This document shows positions 33,188-41,107 of a stretch of DNA of 64,000 nucleotides, piece after piece. The notes beneath the pieces are model-generated. The model searched no databases. It worked only from the letters and a program-made list of their open reading frames with translations, and was not told the origin of the DNA. Both the position numbers and the translations under genes were made by a program. This stretch comes from Oceanobacillus halotolerans. Its GTDB lineage: Bacteria; Bacillota; Bacilli; Bacillales; Amphibacillaceae. The DNA lies in NCBI RefSeq assembly GCF_010993955.1, contig NZ_WIXL01000001.1, forward strand, positions 401,235 to 465,234, read 5' to 3'. Position 1 is the stretch's first letter, and each line of letters opens with the position of its first letter.

Positions 33188-34618
33188 ATGAGTTGGTATT
33201 TAAGTTATATCGTTATTTATTTTGTCATTATGTTTGCAATGGGATTTTATTATTTTTTCAAGGTGAAAACCTATGATGACTATTTAATCGGAAGTTGGGA
33301 TACAGGATTTTGGCGCATTACGGGAACCATCATTAGTACGTGGTGTGGTGCCGCGGTATTTATTGGTTGGGTCGGAATGGGCTTTACTGTTGGACTTTCT
33401 GGATTTTTCAAATTTGCTCTACCAGGAATTCTATTATCACTATTATTGATCGTTGCTTTTGCTGGTCCATTACGGAGACAGCGCCTTTACACGTTAGCTG
33501 ACTTATTTGGTGAGCGGTTTGGCGGCAGAGCAGGGATCATTCCATCCGTTTTATCCGCATTTATCTATTCTGTTCCAACACTAGCTTTACAAATGGTTGG
33601 AATGTCTACTATTTTCCAAATCACATTAGGAATTGAACCAAATGTTGGGATTGCGTTATCCTTTGCCTTAATTTTAGGGTTCACAATTTTAGGTGGATTG
33701 CCAGCGACAATACTAACCGACGCGATTCAGTCGATTATCGTTATTATTGGAATCATCATCCTATTTATCGCAAGTATTGTGTATGCTGGTGGATTTCAAG
33801 ATACCATCGCCAACACACCAATTGAATATTTAAGTCCACTTGGTCCAGATGGATTAGGGGAAATTTTATTATATGCATTGTCTGTTGCACCATTTTACAT
33901 GGTATGGCAATCGACATGGCAACGTATTTTTGCCTCAGAAAGTGAAGCAGTGGCGAAAAAAGCAGGGATTACTGGCTTTCTTATTGCTGGTGCGATTTCC
34001 TTTTTACCATTTTCGATTGGGGTCATTGCGCGTCAGTATGTGCCATTAGACATGGATCCTGACTTACTATTTTCTTATGTAACGGCTGAGTTATTGCCAC
34101 CTGCTGTTGGGGGAATTGTCTTTATTGGACTACTAGCAGCATTAATGACGGGTGCGACATCCTTTATCTTACAAGGAAGCTCGAATTTAACACGTGACTT
34201 GTATCAGCGCTTAATGAAGCCAAATGCGAGCAATAAGGAAATGATGAAAACAGCACGGATCACGGTTGTCATTATTTCGTTATTAGGGTTATTAGTATCG
34301 TATTTTGTGACAGATATTGCCACTGCCTATCAGTGGGCATTACGCTTATCTGCAACTGTTTTAGTATTCCCATTCTTGGCGGTTATGTTTTGGAAACGAA
34401 CAACAAAAGCAGGGATTGTTGGCAGCATGGGGTTAGCACTTATTGCGACATTGGGTTGGCCATATTTAGGCATTGCCCTTGACCATACGGTATTTGGGTT
34501 CCTCGTTTCGATTATCAGCTTGGTTGTGATTAGTCTCATGACACAACACGATAATACCGAGCAAGTACGCGCAGTTTATTGGGAAGACTTAGATTCAGCA
34601 GATCCTACTAATCAATAA
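33188..34618 (+). CDS. Sodium:solute symporter (SSS family)
   Basis: A 476-residue secondary transporter with about 13 membrane helices. SSS features are visible: the N-terminal YDDYLIGSWDTGFWRITG segment, LYTLADLFGERFGGRAG, the ILGGLPATILTDAIQSIIV signature and PFYMVWQSTWQRIFAS. Residues at the sodium site cannot be confirmed by eye. Placed with an amidohydrolase and a carbamoylase under a GntR regulator, it probably imports their substrate (a hydantoin, ureide or similar). The amidohydrolase gene begins 30 bases after its stop. Confidence 0.9.
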   Translation: MSWYLSYIVIYFVIMFAMGFYYFFKVKTYDDYLIGSWDTGFWRITGTIISTWCGAAVFIGWVGMGFTVGLSGFFKFALPGILLSLLLIVAFAGPLRRQRLYTLADLFGERFGGRAGIIPSVLSAFIYSVPTLALQMVGMSTIFQITLGIEPNVGIALSFALILGFTILGGLPATILTDAIQSIIVIIGIIILFIASIVYAGGFQDTIANTPIEYLSPLGPDGLGEILLYALSVAPFYMVWQSTWQRIFASESEAVAKKAGITGFLIAGAISFLPFSIGVIARQYVPLDMDPDLLFSYVTAELLPPAVGGIVFIGLLAALMTGATSFILQGSSNLTRDLYQRLMKPNASNKEMMKTARITVVIISLLGLLVSYFVTDIATAYQWALRLSATVLVFPFLAVMFWKRTTKAGIVGSMGLALIATLGWPYLGIALDHTVFGFLVSIISLVVISLMTQHDNTEQVRAVYWEDLDSADPTNQ

Positions 34619-34648
34619 TATGCAAAAACAGAAAGAAGGAGTAGAACG

Positions 34649-36325
34649 ATGGAAACGATCGATGTTCTCATCAAGAATGCGAATATCCTAACACTTGATG
34701 AGACAAACACAAGAGCACGTTCGGTAGCGGTAGCAGATGGGAAAATTGTAAATGTTTGGGAAGAGGCAGAACCATCAGTTAAGGTTACACCAGACACAAA
34801 GGTGATCGATTTAGAGGGGAAAACACTGATCCCAGGCTTTATCGATACCCATAACCATTTATTGATGTATGCGCAATTTCGTAAACAAGCGGATTGTAGT
34901 TCATCCCTTGCGGGTGATATTCCGACTGTTTTACAACAATTAAAAGCATTAGCGGAAAATACCCCACAAGACGAATGGGTGATGGGATGGGGGTATGATG
35001 ACACCTTACTTGCAGAAAAGCGACACCCAACTCGAGATGAATTAGACTCTGTTGTTCCAGATCATCCTGTATTTTTGCGACATACATCGGTTCACTTTGC
35101 AGTGGCGAATACAAAGGCATTGGAGCTTGCTGGGTTAACGGATGATACCCCTGATCCAAAAGGGGGTCACTTTGGCCGTGACGAAAACGGAAAGCTGAAT
35201 GGTGTATTGCATGAGCTCCCAGCATTAGCACCTGTTCAGGCAAAAATTCCTGATCCATCTATTGATGAATTAGCTGCCTGGATTGGCGAAGCAACGGAAG
35301 ACTTTTTAGCAGAAGGGATTACCACAAGCTCTGATGCTGGAGTGGGTCTCGACCAAGGGATTGCCGAATATGAAGCACATATCAGGTCAGTTGCTAATGG
35401 ACACAATCCACTGCGAATGCGATATATGGTCTTGCATCACTTATTACAGGAAGGTGCACCATTTGCAGGGTATACAAGAGAACAATTAGATGACGAAATT
35501 AAAGCACGTACCGATCACAAAGCAGTTCTGGACAGTGCCAAGCATTTTCAGGATGGCTCTATTCAAGGGATGACAGGCGCATTGCGAAAACCGTATTACA
35601 ATGATAAAGCGGTTTATGGGGAGCTCCTGAATGATCAGGACGCTTTTAATGATGAAGTGCTTGACCTCCATCGCCGAGGATTCCGCGTGACGATTCATGG
35701 CAATGGTGACAACGCAATTGGCTCGATTTTAGATGCATATGAAAATGCGTTAGAGATTGCTCCACGTGCGGATCATCGTCATCGTATTGAGCATGTCCAA
35801 ACGGCAACAGATGAGGATTTGGATCGGATGAAGCGGTTGGATGTGGCAGGGTCTTTTTTCATTAATCATGTGTATTATTGGGGGGACAGACATAAGAATA
35901 TCTTCCTTGGACCAGAACGAGCTGTAAGAATTAATCCGTTAAAAGAGGCATCAGATCGTGATTTACTGTACACTTTGCATTCTGATTGTCCAATCACACC
36001 CATTTCACCGTTATTTTCCATTTGGGCTGCCGTTAATCGGGTGACGCGTGATGGCGAAGTGCTTGGTGCAGATCAATGCATTAGTGTGGAAAAAGCGTTA
36101 CGCACAATGACGATTGATGGTGCTCGTTTGAATTTTCAAGAGGATGAAGTGGGAAGCATTGAAGTTGGCAAGTTAGCTGATTTTGCCGTGCTTGATGCAG
36201 ACCCAACAGCTATTGATCCGATGAAAATTAAAGATATCAACGTTAGTGCGACATTTATAAATGGGGAGCTCATTTTTTGGAATGGTGCAAGTGATACGTT
36301 AGCAGAAAGTGGGAATGCTACGTGA
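34649..36325 (+). CDS. Metal-dependent amidohydrolase, YtcJ type
   Basis: A 558-residue enzyme of the amidohydrolase 3 family. The N-terminus gives the beta-sandwich strand IDVLIKNANILTLDE and LIPGFIDTHNHLLMYAQ with the metal-binding His-x-His. Also visible are DSAKHFQDGSIQGMTGALRK, VTIHGNGDNAIGSILDAYE, HRIEHVQTA and LLYTLHSDCPITP, the usual metal and substrate positions. Natural substrates of YtcJ-like enzymes are mostly unknown; amide or formamide bonds are typical. Its TGA overlaps the GTG start of the carbamoylase, so the two enzymes are made together. Confidence 0.88.
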   Translation: METIDVLIKNANILTLDETNTRARSVAVADGKIVNVWEEAEPSVKVTPDTKVIDLEGKTLIPGFIDTHNHLLMYAQFRKQADCSSSLAGDIPTVLQQLKALAENTPQDEWVMGWGYDDTLLAEKRHPTRDELDSVVPDHPVFLRHTSVHFAVANTKALELAGLTDDTPDPKGGHFGRDENGKLNGVLHELPALAPVQAKIPDPSIDELAAWIGEATEDFLAEGITTSSDAGVGLDQGIAEYEAHIRSVANGHNPLRMRYMVLHHLLQEGAPFAGYTREQLDDEIKARTDHKAVLDSAKHFQDGSIQGMTGALRKPYYNDKAVYGELLNDQDAFNDEVLDLHRRGFRVTIHGNGDNAIGSILDAYENALEIAPRADHRHRIEHVQTATDEDLDRMKRLDVAGSFFINHVYYWGDRHKNIFLGPERAVRINPLKEASDRDLLYTLHSDCPITPISPLFSIWAAVNRVTRDGEVLGADQCISVEKALRTMTIDGARLNFQEDEVGSIEVGKLADFAVLDADPTAIDPMKIKDINVSATFINGELIFWNGASDTLAESGNAT

Positions 36326-37539
36326 TTCAACAGGATAGATTAAAAAAACGAATGCTGGAAATGGCAGAGATCGGCAAAACCCCTAATGGTGGTGTTACAC
36401 GTCTAGCATTGTCGGAGGAAAATAGACAAGGCAGAGAATTATTGATGCAATGGATGAAAGAGATTGGACTAGCGGTTCGTTATGATGATTTTGGTAATAT
36501 CATTGGCCGCTTGGAAGGGTCGGACCCAGATGCAGCAGTTGTCATGGCAGGCTCGCACATTGACTCTGTTCCTAAAGGTGGAAAATTTGATGGGGTCCTC
36601 GGTGTGCTTGGTGCACTAGAAGTCGTGGAGACGATTCGTGGACAAGGCATCGACCATCGAAACCCAATTGAAGTGGTTGCTTTTACGAATGAAGAAGGTG
36701 CTCGCTTCACTCCACAAATGCTCGGAAGTGGTGCGGTCACAGGAGAATTTTCCAAAGCGTATACCTATGCACGCACAGATTGGGATGGGTTTCGTTTTGA
36801 AGAGGAATTACAGAAAATCGGTTTTGTTGGAGCGGAAGAAAACAGACCGAAAAATGTCGAAACCTTTATTGAGATGCATATTGAACAAGGGCCTACCTTA
36901 GAAGTAAACGACGAAACGGTAGGTGTTGTCACTGGTATTGCTGGTTTTACATGGCTGGAAGTGACAGTCCATGGAGATTCCAATCATTCTGGTACAACCC
37001 CAATGTCTTACCGGAAGGACTCACTTGTGACAGCTTCAGGCGTGATTCGTGCACTATCCGATTGGGCGAATGGGAAGCCAGATGGCGTGGTTGCAACCGT
37101 TGGGAAAATTAAAACGAGCCCGGACATTATCAATGCTGTTCCTGGTGAGACAACATTTACCATCGATATTCGTTGTCCGGATGAAGACCAATTTGATGCT
37201 TACTTTGCGGAAGTGCATGAACTGATTCGTCGTGTTGTGAGTGAAGATGAGCTGACCTGTACGATTGATGAAATTAAGACACATCCCCCTGTTGTCTTTT
37301 CCGAACGCGTAGTTGGGACGATTGATGAGGTATGTCGTGATTTAGAAGTGTCGTATCGAAGCATGGCAAGCGGTGCTGGCCATGATGCCATGTATATGCA
37401 TAACATCGCAGACACTGCCATGATCTTTGTTCCAAGTATTAATGGAAAAAGCCATTGTGAAGAGGAAGAAACACGCTGGGAGGATATTGAACAAGGCGTT
37501 AATGTGTTGTATGAAGCAATTGTGCGTTTGAGCCAGTAG
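36322..37539 (+). CDS. M20-family N-carbamoyl-L-amino-acid hydrolase / allantoate amidohydrolase-like
   Basis: A 405-residue zinc hydrolase that removes a carbamoyl group, releasing ammonia and CO2, from carbamoyl amino acids or ureides. Visible motifs: VVMAGSHIDSVPKGGKFDGV (metal His and bridging Asp), EVVAFTNEEGARF (catalytic Glu pair), FIEMHIEQGP, the dimerisation segment with HSGTTPMSYRKD and ASGAGHDAMYM near the end. It starts with GTG, overlapping the preceding stop. Hydantoinase-like genes often pair with such carbamoylases, which fits the neighbouring amidohydrolase. The exact substrate cannot be read from sequence. Confidence 0.9.
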   Translation: MIQQDRLKKRMLEMAEIGKTPNGGVTRLALSEENRQGRELLMQWMKEIGLAVRYDDFGNIIGRLEGSDPDAAVVMAGSHIDSVPKGGKFDGVLGVLGALEVVETIRGQGIDHRNPIEVVAFTNEEGARFTPQMLGSGAVTGEFSKAYTYARTDWDGFRFEEELQKIGFVGAEENRPKNVETFIEMHIEQGPTLEVNDETVGVVTGIAGFTWLEVTVHGDSNHSGTTPMSYRKDSLVTASGVIRALSDWANGKPDGVVATVGKIKTSPDIINAVPGETTFTIDIRCPDEDQFDAYFAEVHELIRRVVSEDELTCTIDEIKTHPPVVFSERVVGTIDEVCRDLEVSYRSMASGAGHDAMYMHNIADTAMIFVPSINGKSHCEEEETRWEDIEQGVNVLYEAIVRLSQ

Positions 37540-37549
37540 AATGGAAGGG

Positions 37550-37588
37550 AATCACGTGGTTGAGAGAGTTGGCCGCGTGATTTTTTTG
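37550..37588 (+). terminator. Terminator of the carbamoylase operon
   Basis: AATCACGTGG and CCGCGTGATT pair with one mismatch around a 13-base loop, followed by TTTTT. Confidence 0.75.
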
Positions 37589-37622
37589 ATTGGTAGGTGA
37601 GTTGAGTGTGGCTTGGTGCTGA

Positions 37623-37874
37623 GGTCGTGCGGGATAGTGGGAAAGTCATGCGAGATAAGGTTGAAGTCGTGCATGAAGGTGCTAGACTCGTGCAAGGGTG
37701 CTGAAAACTCATGCAAGGATGCACCAATCTCGTGCGAGAACAGCACAAACTCATGCAGCATGCGCTCAAACTCGTGCACCAACGGCATAAAGTCATGCCA
37801 GGACGAGATAAACTCATGCAACAAAGGGACAAACTCGTGCGAAGACATGTTAAACTCATGCAATGGTGCTGAGT
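37623..37874 (+). repeat. 21-bp-period array 4 (12 units)
   Basis: Octamers start at 37623, 37644, 37665, 37686, 37707, 37728, 37749, 37770, 37791, 37812, 37833 and 37854, every step exactly 21 bp over 231 bp. Core variants are ACTCGTGC, ACTCATGC, AGTCATGC, GGTCGTGC and TCTCGTGC. It begins 35 bases after the terminator of the carbamoylase operon. A heptad-repeat open frame (37613-37999) is a consequence of the period. Confidence 0.85.
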
Positions 37875-38076
37875 TGCTGAGTAAATGTAGCAATTCCAAT
37901 ACGTGTAAGGACTGGTATTTTGTCCTATACTGTGAAAACCCTGTGGGAGAAATCTCTGCATGGCTATTTTTTTTAATAGTTAAAATAGAAATATGGTAGA
38001 ATTAAATTGCAACTGAATATTGTTAGGGTGGTTGGTTGTCATTCTTCTTTCCGTTTCAGGAAAGGAGGTGATGATT

Positions 38077-38229
38077 ATGGATACATTTCTTGATTTTCTA
38101 CGTGAATTTTTGAAAGGAATCGTGCGTGAGGTGAGCGCTTATTTCTTTCGGAAAAACGTTTTAAAATACAAGAAAACCACCCTACGCCGTCGCAAGCAGA
38201 AGGGTGGTTCTCGAAAAACTAACAAGTAA
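38077..38229 (+). CDS. Small amphipathic basic peptide with internal hairpin
   Basis: A 50-residue peptide. An excellent AAAGGAGGTG site precedes the ATG at 38077; longer in-frame starts to 38020 lack one. Residues 1-28 (MDTFLDFLREFLKGIVREVS and on) form an amphipathic hydrophobic/charged helix, and the tail KKTTLRRRKQKGGSRKTNK is strongly basic. The DNA for the tail contains a perfect inverted repeat, AACCACCCT / AGGGTGGTT (38177-38213). A small membrane-active or type I toxin-like peptide is possible by architecture. I recall similar small proteins in Bacillaceae but no assigned function. Confidence 0.6.
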   Translation: MDTFLDFLREFLKGIVREVSAYFFRKNVLKYKKTTLRRRKQKGGSRKTNK

Positions 38230-38265
38230 TTTGGCAACCACCACCCTGATGGTAGAGGTTGCAGG

Positions 38266-38294
38266 GAGAAGTGTCACTAACACTTCTCTCTTTA
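38266..38294 (+). terminator. Terminator after the small peptide gene
   Basis: GAGAAGTGT and ACACTTCTC form a perfect hairpin with a five-base loop and a T-rich tail. Just before it, CAACCACCACCCTGATGG, then TAGAGGTTG, can form another hairpin that partly repeats the AACCACC stretch inside the gene. Confidence 0.8.
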
Positions 38295-38418
38295 TCTATA
38301 TCCATTATACATAAATTTATTCCAGATTTCTAGAATGGAATAACGGTGTTTTGTTAAGTTTTTAAATAGTCAAGATTTTAAATACAGTACCTACTTCCAT
38401 TATGAGTGACATATATAA

Positions 38419-38898
38419 AGAGCGGGTGGTAAAACTTTTACTATACCGTAGAGATTGGATACAGAAAACAGAGAAATTGGTGGAAGATTGGCTACGGATC
38501 CTTATGAGTTCGTTGCACCAATCTATCGTTAAGAAGATCATTTTGATTTCGATTTTTGAGCTGGTTGGAGGTATTATGAAGGAGAAAATGCCCTACATGA
38601 TTTAAAAGTGGGAGACGAAGTTATATTTGAACTAGATGAAATAAATCCCGAAGATGAAAAAGCAGTTGTTATCATAACTACCCAATCCGCTTATAAATTA
38701 GGATATGTGCCTGCCTTTTATAATGGCTTTATGCATGATGTTATTAAAAATAGTGGGACATACAAAGCGAAAGTAGAGGGTGTTCATATAGATGCAAATC
38801 CACAACAAAAGGTGAATATTTCATTTGTCGGGGAAAGTGATATTACGGAATATCAAGGTGCGGAATTTGATATTATGGAGCGGGTTGAAATAGTTTAA
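38419..38898 (+). pseudogene. HIRAN-domain protein pseudogene
   Basis: One frame reads through recognisable protein sequence interrupted by stops at 38449, 38530 and 38557: ...LDTENREIGGRLATDPYEFV, APIYR-stop-EDHFDFDF-stop-AGWRYYEGENALHDLKVGDE and on to IMERVEIV. The open C-terminal part (from GTG 38608, 96 codons) holds a HIRAN-like segment, AYKLGYVPAFYNGFMHDVIK followed by TYKAKVEGVHI. HIRAN domains bind DNA ends or damaged DNA. Three stops in 110 codons with the frame otherwise preserved indicate a decayed gene, although the C-terminal part might still be translated. Confidence 0.65.
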
Positions 38899-38909
38899 TC
38901 TATAGTTTA

Positions 38910-38948
38910 AAAACTGGTAAGCGGGAATCTGTTCTTACTAGTTTTTTA
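38910..38948 (+). terminator. Terminator after the HIRAN pseudogene
   Basis: AAACTGGTAAG and CTTACTAGTTT pair with one mismatch, followed by TTTATT. Confidence 0.75.
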
Positions 38949-39073
38949 TTGTCATGATGCTTGTTCAAATTTCTTCATTATTACCCAAGTTCACCGTGCT
39001 ATTACCTAGGTTATGGGTCTTATCATCAATATTTTATTACTATTACTTAGCATATTTTCTTCGGGTGTGGGTT

Positions 39074-39325
39074 ACTCGTGCAAGAGATGTGGGAAGTCAT
39101 GCGAGGATGATGTGAACTCGTGCGAAGATGAGCCAAACTCGTGCATGAAGTGTTTAAAGTCATGCGAAGACGCGATAAACTCGTGCAACATGCGCATAAA
39201 CTCCTACAACATGTGCTCAAACTCGTGCGACATGCGCTCAACCTCATGCAACAAGCACTCAAACTCATGCGGCATGTGCTCAAACTCGTGCAACAAGCAT
39301 TCAAACTCGTGCACTCTATTTTCCA
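39074..39325 (+). repeat. 21-bp-period array 5 (12 units)
   Basis: Octamers start at 39074, 39095, 39116, 39137, 39158, 39179, 39200, 39221, 39242, 39263, 39284 and 39305, every step exactly 21 bp. The frame from 39013 through the array starts with a hydrophobic stretch (MGLIINILLLLLSIFSSGVG) and then gives NSC-x4 heptads, but it has no ribosome binding site. The remaining bases to 39566 show nothing else apart from AAAGGAGA at 39553. Confidence 0.85.
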
Positions 39326-39566
39326 TGACTTACTCCCAAATCCTTCTCCCCCTCCATATTCGCGCAAAACCCGATGAAATTTTCCATTTCCTGAATAAAT
39401 CCCCCTTTTACATCAAATCCTTCTTTATATGTCGGCCATCCTCTCTGTATGAAAATTGCGGACACAAATTAAACTCTGATATAACTAGTAGTGGTGCATG
39501 TAAACGAATACAACGTGCAACATGCATCAATATAATCTATTAAATTTCATTAAAAGGAGACAAATT

Positions 39567-41057
39567 ATGAGTGATGAACCGAATCAGATGGGAGAACGGA
39601 CTACGTTAAAGAAATCCTTGAAGGCGCACTGGGTGTGGGCGATTGCACTTGGTTCTTCGATTGGCTGGGGTGCATTTGTGTCGCCGATTGATTGGATGTC
39701 TACTGCAGGGCCAGTTGGGGTAATTCTAGGGTTTTTAATTGGTGCTGTGTTAATGATGGTCATTGCGGTGAGCTATGGATTTCTCATTAAAAGCTTTCCC
39801 GTATCTGGTGGAGAGTTTGCGTATTCCTACATCAGTTTGGGACGGACACATGCCTTTATTAGTGGCTGGTTCCTAACGCTTGGGTACATATGTATTGTTG
39901 CTTTAAATGCATCGGCATTTGCGTTAATGTTTAAATTTGTCTTCCCAGCTTTAATCGAGAATTTGCATTTATATCAAGTTGCAGGCTGGGATGTTTATGG
40001 CATGGAAATTATTATTGCATCTGTTGCGCTAGGTCTATTCGGATTTTTAAATATTCGCGGGACTGGGTTAACAGGGCGTATGCAATTTATTTTTTGTAGC
40101 GTCATGATCTTAAGTATTGTCGTAATTACCTTTATGGTTGGGGCACAGCCTGGTGCTGGTTTATCTAATGTACAGCCATTTTTCCCTGCTGAAACAACTG
40201 CATTTGCAGCGATCATATCTATTGTTGCGATTGCACCTTGGGCTTATGTTGGCTTTGATAATGTCCCACAGGCTGCGGAGGAATTCCACTTTTCCTCAAA
40301 AAAAGCATTTATGTTAATTATATTGGCCATTCTTTTTGCAGCAGTTTTATACAGTTTCATGGTGATCGCTACTGCAATGGCACAGCCTTGGCAAGGACTT
40401 GCCGAACAAGGTGCCGCATGGGGAACAGGAGTCGCGATACAAGAACTCCTAGGCACGATGGGATTAGTCTTACTCGTCACGGCGTTAACGATGGGGGTTT
40501 TCACGGGATTAAACGGCTTTATTATTTCGTCTAGTCGACTTTTATTTGCAATGTCCCGTGCGAAAATTATCCCTGAGGCGTTTTCCAAGCTGCATCCGAA
40601 ACATGAAACACCATATGTCGGGATTATTTTTACCGTTATCGTCTCGATGTTTGCGCCATGGTTTGGCCGTGAAGCATTATTATGGGTCGTTGATATGTCT
40701 AGTATTGGTGTGACCATAGCTTATTTCTACACATGTTTTACTGCCTTTTCGCTCTTTAAAATGAAAAAAGATGCCAGCTTCAATGAGGAAATTCACGTTG
40801 TTGCACCTGGGAAAAAGGCTGTCGCTGTCCTCGGAATGATTGCAAGTATCACGTTCCTCGCCTTACTACTCATTCCAGGCTCACCTGCATTCTTAGGAAT
40901 CGAGTCAAGAATTGCACTAGTCGCATGGATCGCCTTAGGATTTATATTCTATTTTGCCAAACGAACAGAATTTAATAAAATCCCGAAAGAACAGCTCAAT
41001 TACCTTATTTTAGGAAGCAAGAAAATTGTTGCAAAAAATCGGAAGGTAGAAAGTTAA
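39567..41057 (+). CDS. APC-family amino acid permease
   Basis: About 496 residues with 12 or more membrane helices. The APC pattern is visible from LKAHWVWAIALGSSIGWGAF (the helix 1 glycine-rich break), through SYGFLIKSFPVSGGEFAYSY, to IAPWAYVGFDNVPQAAEEF and SSRLLFAMSRAKIIPEAFSK. The substrate is unknown; the family moves amino acids, polyamines or their derivatives with protons or by exchange. The frame is open from 39522, but AAAGGAGA points to the ATG at 39567. It has its own terminator and is separated from the carbamoylase operon by 2 kb of arrays and remnants. Confidence 0.9.
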   Translation: MSDEPNQMGERTTLKKSLKAHWVWAIALGSSIGWGAFVSPIDWMSTAGPVGVILGFLIGAVLMMVIAVSYGFLIKSFPVSGGEFAYSYISLGRTHAFISGWFLTLGYICIVALNASAFALMFKFVFPALIENLHLYQVAGWDVYGMEIIIASVALGLFGFLNIRGTGLTGRMQFIFCSVMILSIVVITFMVGAQPGAGLSNVQPFFPAETTAFAAIISIVAIAPWAYVGFDNVPQAAEEFHFSSKKAFMLIILAILFAAVLYSFMVIATAMAQPWQGLAEQGAAWGTGVAIQELLGTMGLVLLVTALTMGVFTGLNGFIISSSRLLFAMSRAKIIPEAFSKLHPKHETPYVGIIFTVIVSMFAPWFGREALLWVVDMSSIGVTIAYFYTCFTAFSLFKMKKDASFNEEIHVVAPGKKAVAVLGMIASITFLALLLIPGSPAFLGIESRIALVAWIALGFIFYFAKRTEFNKIPKEQLNYLILGSKKIVAKNRKVES

Positions 41058-41063
41058 TCAGAA

Positions 41064-41096
41064 CCCCAGTAGTCGAAAATGGCTACTGGTTTTTTC
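41064..41096 (+). terminator. Terminator of the APC permease gene
   Basis: CCAGTAG and CTACTGG form a perfect 7-bp stem with a ten-base loop, followed by TTTTTT. Confidence 0.85.
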
Positions 41097-41107
41097 TATG
41101 TGGCTGT

